A DNA stretch of 64,000 nt. Origin: Pediococcus cellicola. GTDB taxonomy: Bacteria > Bacillota > Bacilli > Lactobacillales > Lactobacillaceae. The position numbers were made by a program, and so were the translations under genes. Of this stretch, positions 1 to 8,406 are shown piece after piece (within the stretch, counting starts at the first letter, position 1; every line of letters begins with the position of its first letter). The notes below the pieces were generated by a model. That model had not been told where the DNA came from. It made no database searches and saw nothing but the letters and a program-made list of their open reading frames with translations. The stretch lies in NCBI RefSeq assembly GCF_001438655.1, contig NZ_JQBR01000001.1, forward strand, positions 124,001 through 188,000. Direction: 5' to 3'.

Positions 1-154
1 ATTGTAGAATGGTGAGAATCATCAATTGAAACAATCCAACCATCTTTTTTTGTAATTCTCCATTGCCATCGGCCAAATCGAAATGACTGATGATATCAGT
101 TAGTAATTTTTCAGCTTCTTTATCTGTTCTTATAATCACATTTGTCAAATTCAT
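1..154 (-). CDS. Partial hypothetical protein (C-terminus beyond the left edge)
   Basis: An open minus-strand frame enters from the left edge and starts at ATG 154-152, or possibly at an in-frame ATG at 184-182; an in-frame TAG lies just upstream of the latter. The visible 51 or so residues begin MNLTNVIIRTDKEAEK and continue with an acidic, amphipathic stretch and the motif KKDGWIVSIDD. I do not recognise the family. The ribosome site is weak (AAAGTAGA). Part of the 5' region overlaps a tRNA-like remnant, so this could be a real gene or the edge of a decayed insertion. Function unknown. Confidence 0.35.
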   Translation of the reverse strand, partial: MNLTNVIIRTDKEAEKLLTDIISHFDLADGNGELQKKMVGLFQLMILTILQ

Positions 155-233
155 TCTACTTTGAAGGAAAGCTGGACATGGCATTGTTTGCTAGTTTAGT
201 AGACTAGTGCATCAGCCACTCGACCAATATTCC
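150..233 (-). other. Degenerate tRNA-Ser-like remnant (5' half)
   Basis: Read on the minus strand from 233, the sequence starts GGAATATTGGTCGAGTGGCT, which resembles the acceptor 5' strand and D-arm of a tRNA-Ser. It is followed by a perfect 5-bp anticodon stem CTAGT/ACTAG (207-191) around a 7-base loop CTACTAA with U33 in place. The anticodon would be ACT, not normally used by bacteria. The T-arm and the acceptor 3' strand do not pair, and no CCA end is seen. This is therefore a remnant or a chance resemblance, not a working tRNA. The left arm of the stem also forms an inverted repeat that could be an operator. Confidence 0.28.
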
Positions 234-253
234 ATTATAAGAGGAGCTGAACG

Positions 254-309
254 CCAATAATTGGATAAATCCAAATTCTCGAGATTCAGTTCATCTTTTA
301 CTTTGGATT
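254..309 (+). promoter_or_regulatory. Alternative hairpins with terminator-like 3' end
   Basis: Four short related segments can pair in exclusive ways: CCAAT 254-258 with ATTGG 260-264 or, shifted by one base, TTGGA 261-265 with TCCAA 270-274; and AATCCAAA 268-275 with TTTGGATT 302-309. The last helix (8 bp) is followed by CTTTTTATTTTTT, as in an intrinsic terminator on the plus strand. No plus-strand gene is seen upstream, so this could end a small RNA or a transcript from an unseen promoter, or act as an attenuator-like switch before trmK. Assignment is tentative. Confidence 0.35.
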
Positions 310-350
310 CTTTTTATTTTTTAAAATTTAAAAGCTAAATAACCACGTGA

Positions 351-356
351 TATAAT
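351..356 (+). promoter_or_regulatory. Extended -10 promoter of trmK
   Basis: TATAAT at 351-356 is preceded by TGA, an extended -10 (TGn). The -35 position (328-333, TTAAAA) is poor, which is usual for extended -10 promoters. Transcription would start about 22 bases before the trmK ATG. Confidence 0.6.
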
Positions 357-384
357 GAATTCAAAAACAAAAAGGAATTTTTAA

Positions 385-1092
385 ATGAATGCAGATAAAC
401 TTTCAAATCGATTACAGACAGTTGCAAATTTGGTAAAACAAGGCGCTCGAATTGCAGATATCGGGTCTGACCACGCATACTTACCCGTATATTTAGCAAA
501 ACAACAAGTAATTGATTTTGCGATTGCTGGTGAAGTTGTACCTGGACCACATGCTAATGCAACCCACGAAATTAAAGTTCAGGCTGTTCAAGATATTGTA
601 TCTTCACGTTTGGGCAATGGCCTTGCGGTTGTGACGCCAGATGACCGAATTGACACCGTAATTATCGCCGGAATGGGTGGCACTTTGATTGCAGATATTT
701 TGGAAAAAGGTCAAGCTAAGCTTCTTACAGTCACTAATTTGGTTTTGCAACCTAATGTAGGTGAGCCACGCGTTCGTCAATGGTTAATGAAGCACCATTA
801 TGAAATTACTGGGGAACAGATTCTAAAAGAAGATCATCATATTTACGAAGTACTAGCAGCACAAAAAACAACGCAAACGATTCGTTATTCAGAAAAAGAA
901 TTATTATTTGGGCCACAGTTATTAAAAGAATTACCTAACCCAATTTTCACTGAGAAGTGGCAAGCAGAATTAAAACGTGAGCAACAGGCCATACAGCAAA
1001 TGAAACAAGCCCAAGTTTTGCCACAGGACCGAATTGACCATTTGCAACAAAAAATTCGTTTGATAAAGGAGGTTTTAAACGATGAAAATTAG
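385..1092 (+). CDS. trmK: tRNA (adenine(22)-N1)-methyltransferase TrmK
   Basis: This 235-residue protein is a class I SAM-dependent methyltransferase that places m1A at position 22 of tRNAs. The SAM-binding motif ADIGSDHAYLP is near residue 28, followed by the family signatures IAGMGGTLI (about residue 97) and LVLQPNVGEPRVRQWL (about residue 119). The C-terminal third is a helical, Gln-rich coiled-coil region typical of TrmK and probably used for tRNA contact. The start ATG has a site AAAGGAA nine bases upstream. Its stop overlaps the start of the Nif3-like gene, the usual pairing in Bacillota. The rpoD gene commonly found before trmK is absent. Confidence 0.93.
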   Translation: MNADKLSNRLQTVANLVKQGARIADIGSDHAYLPVYLAKQQVIDFAIAGEVVPGPHANATHEIKVQAVQDIVSSRLGNGLAVVTPDDRIDTVIIAGMGGTLIADILEKGQAKLLTVTNLVLQPNVGEPRVRQWLMKHHYEITGEQILKEDHHIYEVLAAQKTTQTIRYSEKELLFGPQLLKELPNPIFTEKWQAELKREQQAIQQMKQAQVLPQDRIDHLQQKIRLIKEVLNDEN

Positions 1093-1888
1093 GAGTTTCA
1101 CACAACAACTTGATCAATTTGCTCCCAAGCAATTGGCCGAACCGGGTGATCCAATCGGTTTACAAATTGGTGATCTTGATGCGCAATTCACACGGGTTTT
1201 AGTCACGTTAGACGTTCGCCCAGAGGTGGTTGCCGAAGCCATAGAAAAGCACTGTGAGTTGATTGTGGCTCATCATCCGGTTATGTTTCATTCAGCTCGT
1301 AACCTTGATTTAAGTGTTCCCCAAAATCACTTATATGCAGAAATTATCAAACACAACATGACGGTCTATGCGGCACATTCAAATTTAGATGCCGCCGAGA
1401 ACGGTATGAACGATTGGTTGGCCGAAAAAATCGGTCTTAATAAACCGCAACGTCTATTAGACGGTTATGTGGATGAACACGGTCAACAATTTGGTATGGG
1501 GCGAATTGGGACCCTGGAAAAACCTATGTCAATTAAGCAGCTTGCTGAAAAACTAAAAATAGATTTTAACCTTCAGGGGTTGCGTTTGATTGCACAAAAC
1601 CCACAAAAAGTGATTTCTCGTGTTGCGGTGCTTGGCGGTGATGGTGGCAAATACTTCAATCAAGCATTAGCCAAAGGCGCTGAGGTTTTCGTCACTGGTG
1701 ATGTCTATTATCATACCGGTCATGATATGCTAGCAGCCGGCTTGGCAACTATTGATCCAGGACATAATATTGAGAAAATTTGTATCCCAAAACTAGCGAA
1801 CTTATTTCGTTCGTGGAAAGATATCCAAAATAATCATATACAGGTGATTGAATCAAAAGTTAATACAGATCCTTTTACGTTTATTTAA
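1082..1888 (+). CDS. Nif3-like dinuclear metal centre protein (YqfO family)
   Basis: This 268-residue protein belongs to the NIF3/DUF34 family, a hexameric fold with a two-metal site often annotated as a GTP cyclohydrolase I type 2 homologue; the biochemical role is unsettled. Metal-ligand signatures are visible: VAHHPVMFHSARNLD near residue 62, AAHSNLDAAENGMND near 97, and the C-terminal GDVYYHTGHDM plus DPGHNIEK. It lacks the PII-like insertion of the 370-residue Bacillus YqfO, so it is the short form. It overlaps trmK by 11 bases, with the ribosome site GGAGG inside the end of trmK, and so is translationally coupled. Confidence 0.9.
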   Translation: MKIRSFTQQLDQFAPKQLAEPGDPIGLQIGDLDAQFTRVLVTLDVRPEVVAEAIEKHCELIVAHHPVMFHSARNLDLSVPQNHLYAEIIKHNMTVYAAHSNLDAAENGMNDWLAEKIGLNKPQRLLDGYVDEHGQQFGMGRIGTLEKPMSIKQLAEKLKIDFNLQGLRLIAQNPQKVISRVAVLGGDGGKYFNQALAKGAEVFVTGDVYYHTGHDMLAAGLATIDPGHNIEKICIPKLANLFRSWKDIQNNHIQVIESKVNTDPFTFI

Positions 1889-1921
1889 AACCTATTTTTT
1901 TACAAAGAGGGGGCTAGTGCT

Positions 1922-4522
1922 TTGAATCCGGACAAATTTACAAATGCTTTGCAAGAAGCCTTGGGGCAAGCACAACAAATTGCCATAAATCGCAAGCATC
2001 AAGCTATTGGTGTCCCAGAATTGTTTAAATTTTTAGGACAACCTGATCAAATGGCAGGTAGTCTATTAACCGAATTAGGTGTTAACAATCAGGCTTTACA
2101 AAATGAACTTGACCGTCAACTAGACGCAATTGCAATCGTTGAAGGCGACAATATTCAATATGGTCAGACATTCAGCTCTAATTTATTAAAATTATTTCAA
2201 GTGGCTGAACAACTAAGCAAGCAGCTGGGTGATGAGTACGTGGCCACAGAGATTGTGGTGCAAGCGCTGCTTAAAATTGAGGATCCCCTTACGGATTTCT
2301 TAAAAAAACAACAAGTTAGTGAAACGAAATTGGCTGCACAAATCAAAAAAATGAGGGGAGGAGATCGTGTGACATCTAAAGATCAAGAAACTCAGTACAA
2401 AGCTCTCAAAAAATATGGTGTTGACATGGTTAAACTCGTCCATGAGGGTCACCAAGATCCGATTATTGGACGTGACGAGGAAATTATGGACGTCATCCGA
2501 ATTTTATCTCGCAAAACTAAAAATAATCCAGTCCTCATTGGGGAACCTGGTGTCGGAAAAACAGCCATTGTTGAAGGATTAGCACAAAGAATTGCTCGTA
2601 AAGATGTGCCCGACAATCTAAAAGACAAAACCATTTTTTCACTAGATATGGGTGCTTTGATTGCAGGTGCCAAATATCGAGGAGAATTTGAAGAGCGTTT
2701 AAAAGCTGTTCTAAAAGCGGTCAAAAAATCTGACGGACACATTATCCTTTTTATTGATGAAATTCATAATATTGTCGGTGCGGGAAAAACTGAAGGCAGT
2801 ATGGATGCCGGTAACTTGCTCAAACCAATGCTCGCTCGTGGCGAATTACACTTAATTGGAGCAACCACGCTAGATGAATATCGAGAATACATGGAAAAGG
2901 ACAAAGCCCTTGAAAGGCGTTTTCAACGTGTGCTAGTTAAGGAGCCTTCTGTAGCTGATACCATCAGCATTTTACGCGGGCTTAAAGAAAGTTTTGAGAT
3001 CCATCACGGTGTCAAAATACACGATAATGCCATTGTGGCTGCAGCTAATTTATCAAATCGGTATATCACTGATCGTTTTTTACCTGATAAAGCAATTGAC
3101 TTAATTGATGAGGCTTCTGCCACAATTCGTGTTGAGATGAACTCTATTCCAACTGAACTGGACCAAACAAACCGACAGCTTATGCGAATGGAAGTTGAAG
3201 AGACAGCTCTTAAAAACGAGACTGACACAGCTTCAGCACAAAGATTGAGTGAATTAAAAACAGAACTTGAAAATACTCGTGAAAAGAAAAATCATCTACA
3301 GAGACAGTGGGAAGCTGAAAAGAAAGCCATCAAAACGGTTAACGCAAAACGAACTGAACTTGAAGATGCTAAGCACAAATTAGAGGAAGCTGAAAATAAT
3401 TATGATCTTGAACAAGCAGCCAAACTTCAACATGGTGTTATACCGCAATTAGAACGCGAACTGAAACAACTTCAGCAAAACGAAAAGCAGGATGCTAGCC
3501 ATTGGCTAGTTGAGCAGTCTGTGACAGAAAATGAGATTGCTAACGTTGTCAGTAAAATGACGGGTATTCCAGTGACAAAATTGGTCAAAGGCGAGCGTGA
3601 AAAACTATTGCACCTTGCAGATAGTTTGCATAAGCGTGTGATTGGTCAAAATGAGGCGGTTGAAGCAGTTTCAGATGCTGTTTTACGTTCCAGAGCCGGT
3701 TTACAAGATCCTAATCGGCCACTGGGATCGTTCATGTTTTTAGGTCCCACTGGCGTTGGTAAAACTGAACTTGCAAAAGCCTTAGCAGAGAATTTATTTG
3801 ATTCAGAACAGCATATGGTAAGAATTGACATGTCAGAATACATGGAAAAAGAATCCGTTTCTCGCTTAGTAGGTGCCGCGCCTGGCTATATTGGCTATGA
3901 AGAAGGCGGACAACTCACCGAAGCTGTGCGCCGCAATCCGTACACAATAGTGTTGTTTGATGAAATCGAAAAGGCCCATCCAGATGTCTTTAATATTTTA
4001 TTGCAGGTCTTGGATGATGGTCGGCTTACTGATGGTCAGGGGCGAACTGTAGATTTTAAAAACACCATTTTAATTATGACCTCTAATCTTGGCTCAGATG
4101 TCTTATTACATGGTGTGGATGAAAATGGATTTTTGATAGAGCAAGCCAAACAGGCCGTGTTGTCTCTCACACAAACTAAATTTAAGCCTGAATTCTTGAA
4201 TCGAATTGATGACATTATTATGTTTGCACCACTCAACTTAAAAGATATTGAGCAAATTGTTGAAAAGATGATTGCCCAATTATCAAGCCGATTAGCTGAT
4301 CAAGAAATTCACTTAGAAATTTCGTCTGCTGCTAAAGAATGGATTGCAAAACAGGGATATGATCCTGCCTATGGCGCACGCCCACTACGTCGCTACATCT
4401 CTACAGAAGTGGAAACGCCTTTAGCTAAGGAAATTATATCGCAACGCATTAAGCCACATAGTACGGTCAATATTGATCTAATTGCCAATCAATTGGCATT
4501 TCAAAATACGATAAATGCATAA
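1922..4522 (+). CDS. clpB: ATP-dependent chaperone ClpB
   Basis: This 866-residue Hsp100 disaggregase threads aggregated proteins together with DnaK. In order it has a Clp N domain (1-145), AAA1 with Walker A GEPGVGKT near 207 and Walker B LFIDEIHN, a long charged coiled-coil M domain (about 400-525) that separates it from ClpC, and AAA2 with Walker A GPTGVGKT near 608 and [10 protein letters not shown]. The start is TTG with AAGAGGGGG upstream. Only 33 bases separate it from the Nif3-like gene, and I see no CtsR heptanucleotide repeat or CIRCE element there, so it may be co-transcribed with trmK and nif3. A strong internal start lies at codon 150. Confidence 0.95.
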   Translation: MNPDKFTNALQEALGQAQQIAINRKHQAIGVPELFKFLGQPDQMAGSLLTELGVNNQALQNELDRQLDAIAIVEGDNIQYGQTFSSNLLKLFQVAEQLSKQLGDEYVATEIVVQALLKIEDPLTDFLKKQQVSETKLAAQIKKMRGGDRVTSKDQETQYKALKKYGVDMVKLVHEGHQDPIIGRDEEIMDVIRILSRKTKNNPVLIGEPGVGKTAIVEGLAQRIARKDVPDNLKDKTIFSLDMGALIAGAKYRGEFEERLKAVLKAVKKSDGHIILFIDEIHNIVGAGKTEGSMDAGNLLKPMLARGELHLIGATTLDEYREYMEKDKALERRFQRVLVKEPSVADTISILRGLKESFEIHHGVKIHDNAIVAAANLSNRYITDRFLPDKAIDLIDEASATIRVEMNSIPTELDQTNRQLMRMEVEETALKNETDTASAQRLSELKTELENTREKKNHLQRQWEAEKKAIKTVNAKRTELEDAKHKLEEAENNYDLEQAAKLQHGVIPQLERELKQLQQNEKQDASHWLVEQSVTENEIANVVSKMTGIPVTKLVKGEREKLLHLADSLHKRVIGQNEAVEAVSDAVLRSRAGLQDPNRPLGSFMFLGPTGVGKTELAKALAENLFDSEQHMVRIDMSEYMEKESVSRLVGAAPGYIGYEEGGQLTEAVRRNPYTIVLFDEIEKAHPDVFNILLQVLDDGRLTDGQGRTVDFKNTILIMTSNLGSDVLLHGVDENGFLIEQAKQAVLSLTQTKFKPEFLNRIDDIIMFAPLNLKDIEQIVEKMIAQLSSRLADQEIHLEISSAAKEWIAKQGYDPAYGARPLRRYISTEVETPLAKEIISQRIKPHSTVNIDLIANQLAFQNTINA
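2354..2371 (+). promoter_or_regulatory. Internal ribosome site and GTG start for short ClpB
   Basis: Inside clpB, GGGGAGGAG (about 2355-2363) lies about six bases before an in-frame GTG at 2369-2371, codon 150. This is the junction between the N domain and AAA1. Escherichia coli clpB has a known internal start at Val149 that gives a short ClpB without the N domain; the position matches. The site is stronger than that of the full-length TTG start. Confidence 0.6.
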
Positions 4523-4527
4523 TACAA

Positions 4528-4568
4528 AAAAGCGTAGGATTCACAATAAATATGAATGCTACGCTTTT
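4528..4568. terminator. Bidirectional terminator between clpB and the DUF2929 gene
   Basis: AAAAGCGTAG pairs with CTACGCTTTT, with a further inner ATTCA/TGAAT helix. T runs exist on both strands, so it can end clpB on the plus strand and the small DUF2929 gene on the minus strand. Confidence 0.8.
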
Positions 4569-4620
4569 ATAAATTATTAAAGGTTCAATTGGTAAAAACA
4601 CCGAACATACTCGGGAGTCT

Positions 4621-4800
4621 TTATTTAACTGAATCACTTTTAGATAATAAACTAATTCCATTAGAAGTAATTAGTGCGGCCACCGCGGCCACAATTCCAA
4701 TAGTTAATGGTTTATATGTCATAACTTCTAGGGCACCCCCGATGGCACCAATAACTTCGCCAAAAATAAATGACCAGAAAATAATAACGACTTGTTTCAT
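4621..4800 (-). CDS. DUF2929 family small membrane protein
   Basis: This 59-residue protein starts MKQVVIIFWSFIFGEVIG and matches the DUF2929 pattern (lysine, hydrophobic run, FWSF, glycine-rich turn). Two hydrophobic helices (about 3-24 and 32-52) are separated by a short MTYKP loop, and the tail is polar. The start ATG has GAGAGGTG eight bases upstream. A possible promoter is TTGATT-16-TAAACT between 4820 and 4860 on the minus strand. It is divergent from dnaE and converges on clpB. Its function is unknown; proteins of this family are recurrently found beside dnaE in lactobacilli. Confidence 0.85.
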   Translation of the reverse strand: MKQVVIIFWSFIFGEVIGAIGGALEVMTYKPLTIGIVAAVAALITSNGISLLSKSDSVK

Positions 4801-4895
4801 TACAGGACACCTCTCAATCAGAAATAGTTTAGCACAATTTACACAAAAATCAACTCAATTAGAGTCAGTCTAGTTTCTTATTACGCATATTTTTG

Positions 4896-4901
4896 TATAA
4901 T
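4896..4901 (+). promoter_or_regulatory. -10 box of the dnaE promoter
   Basis: A consensus TATAAT is placed 35 bases before the dnaE ATG. The -35 region is weak (TTTCTT-like around 4874). It is divergent from the promoter of the DUF2929 gene. Confidence 0.5.
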
Positions 4902-4936
4902 GAAATTAAGAATTAAATCGAAAAGGAGGCGATATC

Positions 4937-7900
4937 ATGAGTTTTGTACCCTTACAGGTTTCCAGTAGTTTCAGTTTATTACAAAGCACCACAAAAATTG
5001 TCGACCTGGTTAAAACCGCCAAATCAAGAGGCTTTCGATCCCTAGCACTTGCAGATACAAATGTGATGTACGGTCTAGTTGACTTCTACAATGCTTGCCG
5101 GACCGAAGGGATCAAACCGATTCTTGGCTTAAAGTTGGAGTTGTTTGGGGCCGTCGATTCTGAAAACCGCTTTCCAATTTTATTATTTGCTAAGGATTCG
5201 GTTGGTTATCAGCATCTGATGAAGATAAGTACCAAGAAAAACACTGAACCCAATGGTCAGGATCTTTTTTATAAACAAATCGAACCGCTTTTGAGTCATC
5301 TTTATCTTATTTTTCCAGCTGGCAATTCAGAGTTAGTTACCTTAGTAGAACGTGGGGATACCAAACTTGCCGAGCAACTAATCGCCTACATTCAGCAATA
5401 CACTGACACTCAAAGCCTTTTAGTTGGCGTTAACGATCAACAATCAGAAGTTTTGCAAGCAACCTTACAACAAGTCACGCAAACGACACATACAGCAATG
5501 GTCACATTGCCTGAAGTGAATTATCTAAATGCCAGTGATCACTTTGCAACACAAGTTCTACGCGATATTGAAAAGGGCGAGGTCATTCGTAATCCAGAGC
5601 AATTTGAGAATTACAAGGGAGGAAATTGGCTACATCCTCAAAGCGAATATGAAAGTCATTATCAAGAAAAACATTTAGAAGCCGCTATGAATTGGACGCA
5701 AACGGTAGCCAAAAACTGCAATGTCACCTTAGAATTTAAAAAACCAGAATTACCTGCTTTTAATGTACCAAAAGGTTTTAACTCAAAGACATATCTGAAA
5801 AAGCTCACGAACGATGGTCTGCAAGCTCGATTAAGTCATCAAAAAGATAATGAAAAAGTTTATCAAAACCGGTTGAATCGTGAGCTCGATGTGATTGATA
5901 AAATGGGATTCGATGATTACTTTTTAATCGTCTGGGATGTGATGAATTTCGCGCACCAACATGAAATCACAACTGGTCCAGGTCGAGGCTCTGCGGCGGG
6001 CTCGCTTGTTGCTTATAGTCTTAGAATTACAGATGTTGACCCGTTGAAATATGATCTTTTGTTTGAACGCTTTTTAAATCCAGAGCGTTCCCAAATGCCA
6101 GATATTGATTTAGATATTCCTGATAATAAACGTGACGAAATTTTGCAGTATGTCCACGATAAATATGGCCATAACCATGTCTCACAAATTATTACCTTTG
6201 GAACATTAGCTGCCAAACAGGCTTTACGTGATGTCGGACGCGTATTTGGTATGGCACCTTATGAAATTAATCAACTCAGTAAACTAGTACCTAGTACTCT
6301 AAAAATCACTTTAAAAGAAGCTATGCAACAATCTCAAAAATTGCGTAATTGGTTATCGGACAGCTCTAAAAATAAGCTTTTATTCAGTGTGGCCCTTCAA
6401 GTTGAGGGGCTTCCTAGACACTTTTCCACACATGCTGCGGGCGTTGTTTTAAGTGCTCAAAATTTAAGCGATGTTGTGCCGTTGCAATCTGGTAGTGATG
6501 AGTTACTGCTCACACAGTATCCCAAAGATACAGTAGAGGCATTGGGCTTACTAAAAATGGATTTTTTGGGTCTTCGTAATTTAAGTATTATGGCAAACAC
6601 CATCCGCATTATAAAACGGACAGTGAATGCCAACTTTGATGTCAGTCAAATTAATTTGACTGATAAAGCCACCCTAGAACTATTTCAAAATGCGGATACA
6701 ACCGGCGTTTTCCAATTTGAATCGAGCGGTATCCGAAATGTGTTAAAACAATTGCACCCCGAAACCTTTGAATTGGTTGCGGCAGTGGATGCCCTGTACC
6801 GACCGGGTCCGATGGAAAATATTGACACTTTTATTAAACGAAAAAAAGGGCAAGAAGCTGTAAAGTATCCAGATAAAAGTTTGATTCCAATTTTAAAAAA
6901 TACTTATGGTATTTTGGTTTATCAAGAGCAAGTTATGCAAGTGGCCTCTATCATGGGCGGTTTCTCACTTGGAGAGGCTGACTTACTGAGAAGGGCCATG
7001 AGCAAGAAGAAACGCACTGTCATTGATGAAATGAAGGCTAAATTTATTTTTGGTGCCACACAAAAGGGCTATCCTGAGCAAACTGCTAGGCAGGTGTATG
7101 ATTATATTGAACGTTTTGCAAATTATGGATTTAATAAATCACACGCCGTTGCATACTCTAAAATGGCATTTGAGCTTGCTTATTTAAAGGTTCATTATCC
7201 AGCAGCTTTCTTTGCGGCATTATTGAATTCAGTCATCAACAATGCTAGCAAAATTAAACTATACTTGTCAGAAGCAAAACAACACGGCGTCCAAGTTGAA
7301 GCACCAAATATTAATTTAAGTCAATCTACTTTTATTTTAAAACAAGGAAAAATTCTTTTTGGGTTATCCTGCATCAAAGGTGTCCGACGAGATTTTGTGA
7401 ATGACATTTTACAAGAAAGACAGAAAAATGGGCCATTCATTGATTTGCAGGCGTTTTTACAGCGAATGCCAGCAAAGTGGCTTAAACAGGACTTAATGGA
7501 AGCGCTCATTTATGCTGGGACTTTCGATACTTTTGGTTATAATCGTGCTGAGCTGATTTTGAGTTTGCCAGATTTATTAAGTAGCGTAGAATTGAGCGGC
7601 AGCAGCATGAATTTATTTGAAAAACTTGCTCCCAAAATTAAAAAAATTCCGGATTTGACGTTAGAAGAGAAATTAGAGAAAGAAAATGAATTTTTAGGTG
7701 CTTATCTTTCAGGACACCCAGTCGAACAATTTGATCAATTACGTCAACAGTATAAAATTACAGATATCTTAAATCTTTCCTTGAACCAAACAGCAACCTG
7801 TTTAGTGTACATCAATAAAATACGTACCATTCGTACTAAACGGGGCGAACAAATGGCGTTTGTGACCGCAAGTGACTTGACTGGTGAAATTGACATTACA

Positions 7901-8296
7901 GTTTTCCCGAACCAATATAAAGCATTTACTAGTGTGTTGGAAAAGGGGAGAGTGATCTTAGTACAAGGCAAAGTTGATGAGCGTAATGGGCTTCAATTAA
8001 TTGCTAACCAGATGACCTTAGCTGAACAACTTATGAAATCTGCGTCATTAGAAAAGCAACGTTGGGTGCTTCGAATGGTTTCCGATAGACCAGAAGAAAA
8101 GAAAAAATTACTCCAAATCATACGGAATCATCCGGGAACTATTCCTGTTTTGTTATTTTATCCAAAAACAGATAAAAAAGTTTTATTAGAAAAACGCTTT
8201 TGGCTGACCAACACTGCCGAAACTAATTCAGCGCTTACAACCCTTTTAGGGAGGGGAAATGTTGTCTTGCAAGTTGTTAAAAATACCGGTATCTAG
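4937..8296 (+). CDS. dnaE: DNA polymerase III subunit alpha, DnaE type
   Basis: This 1119-residue C-family polymerase in Bacillota extends RNA primers before PolC takes over. It has an N-terminal PHP domain, the palm with the catalytic acidic motif PDIDLDIPD near residue 389, the fingers motif YRPGPMENID, a helix-hairpin-helix region and a C-terminal OB fold (about 950-1030). The PHP metal site is degenerate: where Bacillus DnaE has HLQVHS, this protein has PLQVSS, and the following TDDH is ADTN. No proofreading activity is expected. The start is ATG with AAAAGGAGG upstream. Confidence 0.95.
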   Translation: MSFVPLQVSSSFSLLQSTTKIVDLVKTAKSRGFRSLALADTNVMYGLVDFYNACRTEGIKPILGLKLELFGAVDSENRFPILLFAKDSVGYQHLMKISTKKNTEPNGQDLFYKQIEPLLSHLYLIFPAGNSELVTLVERGDTKLAEQLIAYIQQYTDTQSLLVGVNDQQSEVLQATLQQVTQTTHTAMVTLPEVNYLNASDHFATQVLRDIEKGEVIRNPEQFENYKGGNWLHPQSEYESHYQEKHLEAAMNWTQTVAKNCNVTLEFKKPELPAFNVPKGFNSKTYLKKLTNDGLQARLSHQKDNEKVYQNRLNRELDVIDKMGFDDYFLIVWDVMNFAHQHEITTGPGRGSAAGSLVAYSLRITDVDPLKYDLLFERFLNPERSQMPDIDLDIPDNKRDEILQYVHDKYGHNHVSQIITFGTLAAKQALRDVGRVFGMAPYEINQLSKLVPSTLKITLKEAMQQSQKLRNWLSDSSKNKLLFSVALQVEGLPRHFSTHAAGVVLSAQNLSDVVPLQSGSDELLLTQYPKDTVEALGLLKMDFLGLRNLSIMANTIRIIKRTVNANFDVSQINLTDKATLELFQNADTTGVFQFESSGIRNVLKQLHPETFELVAAVDALYRPGPMENIDTFIKRKKGQEAVKYPDKSLIPILKNTYGILVYQEQVMQVASIMGGFSLGEADLLRRAMSKKKRTVIDEMKAKFIFGATQKGYPEQTARQVYDYIERFANYGFNKSHAVAYSKMAFELAYLKVHYPAAFFAALLNSVINNASKIKLYLSEAKQHGVQVEAPNINLSQSTFILKQGKILFGLSCIKGVRRDFVNDILQERQKNGPFIDLQAFLQRMPAKWLKQDLMEALIYAGTFDTFGYNRAELILSLPDLLSSVELSGSSMNLFEKLAPKIKKIPDLTLEEKLEKENEFLGAYLSGHPVEQFDQLRQQYKITDILNLSLNQTATCLVYINKIRTIRTKRGEQMAFVTASDLTGEIDITVFPNQYKAFTSVLEKGRVILVQGKVDERNGLQLIANQMTLAEQLMKSASLEKQRWVLRMVSDRPEEKKKLLQIIRNHPGTIPVLLFYPKTDKKVLLEKRFWLTNTAETNSALTTLLGRGNVVLQVVKNTGI

Positions 8297-8328
8297 GGAT
8301 TTGTTCGTCATGTTTTTCAATAAGAATA

Positions 8329-8357
8329 AAGACATTCAATTTCAAAAGTGGTAAAAT
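8329..8357 (+). promoter_or_regulatory. Promoter of the pfkA-pyk unit
   Basis: TAAAAT at 8352-8357 is preceded by TGG (extended -10). AAGACA at 8329-8334 lies 17 bases upstream as a partial -35. Transcription would begin about 43 bases before pfkA. Confidence 0.5.
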
Positions 8358-8406
8358 TACAGATGAAGTTTATGAAACTCAATAATTATTTACTTGAGGT
8401 GAAGAA

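Noticed and set aside
150-233. Functional tRNA gene
   Set aside because: T-arm and acceptor 3' strand do not pair, the anticodon ACT is not normally used, and no CCA end is present.
4556-4873. Plus-strand 105-codon frame after clpB
   Set aside because: It has no ribosome site and lies opposite the well-supported DUF2929 gene with family-like sequence, so it is an antisense frame.
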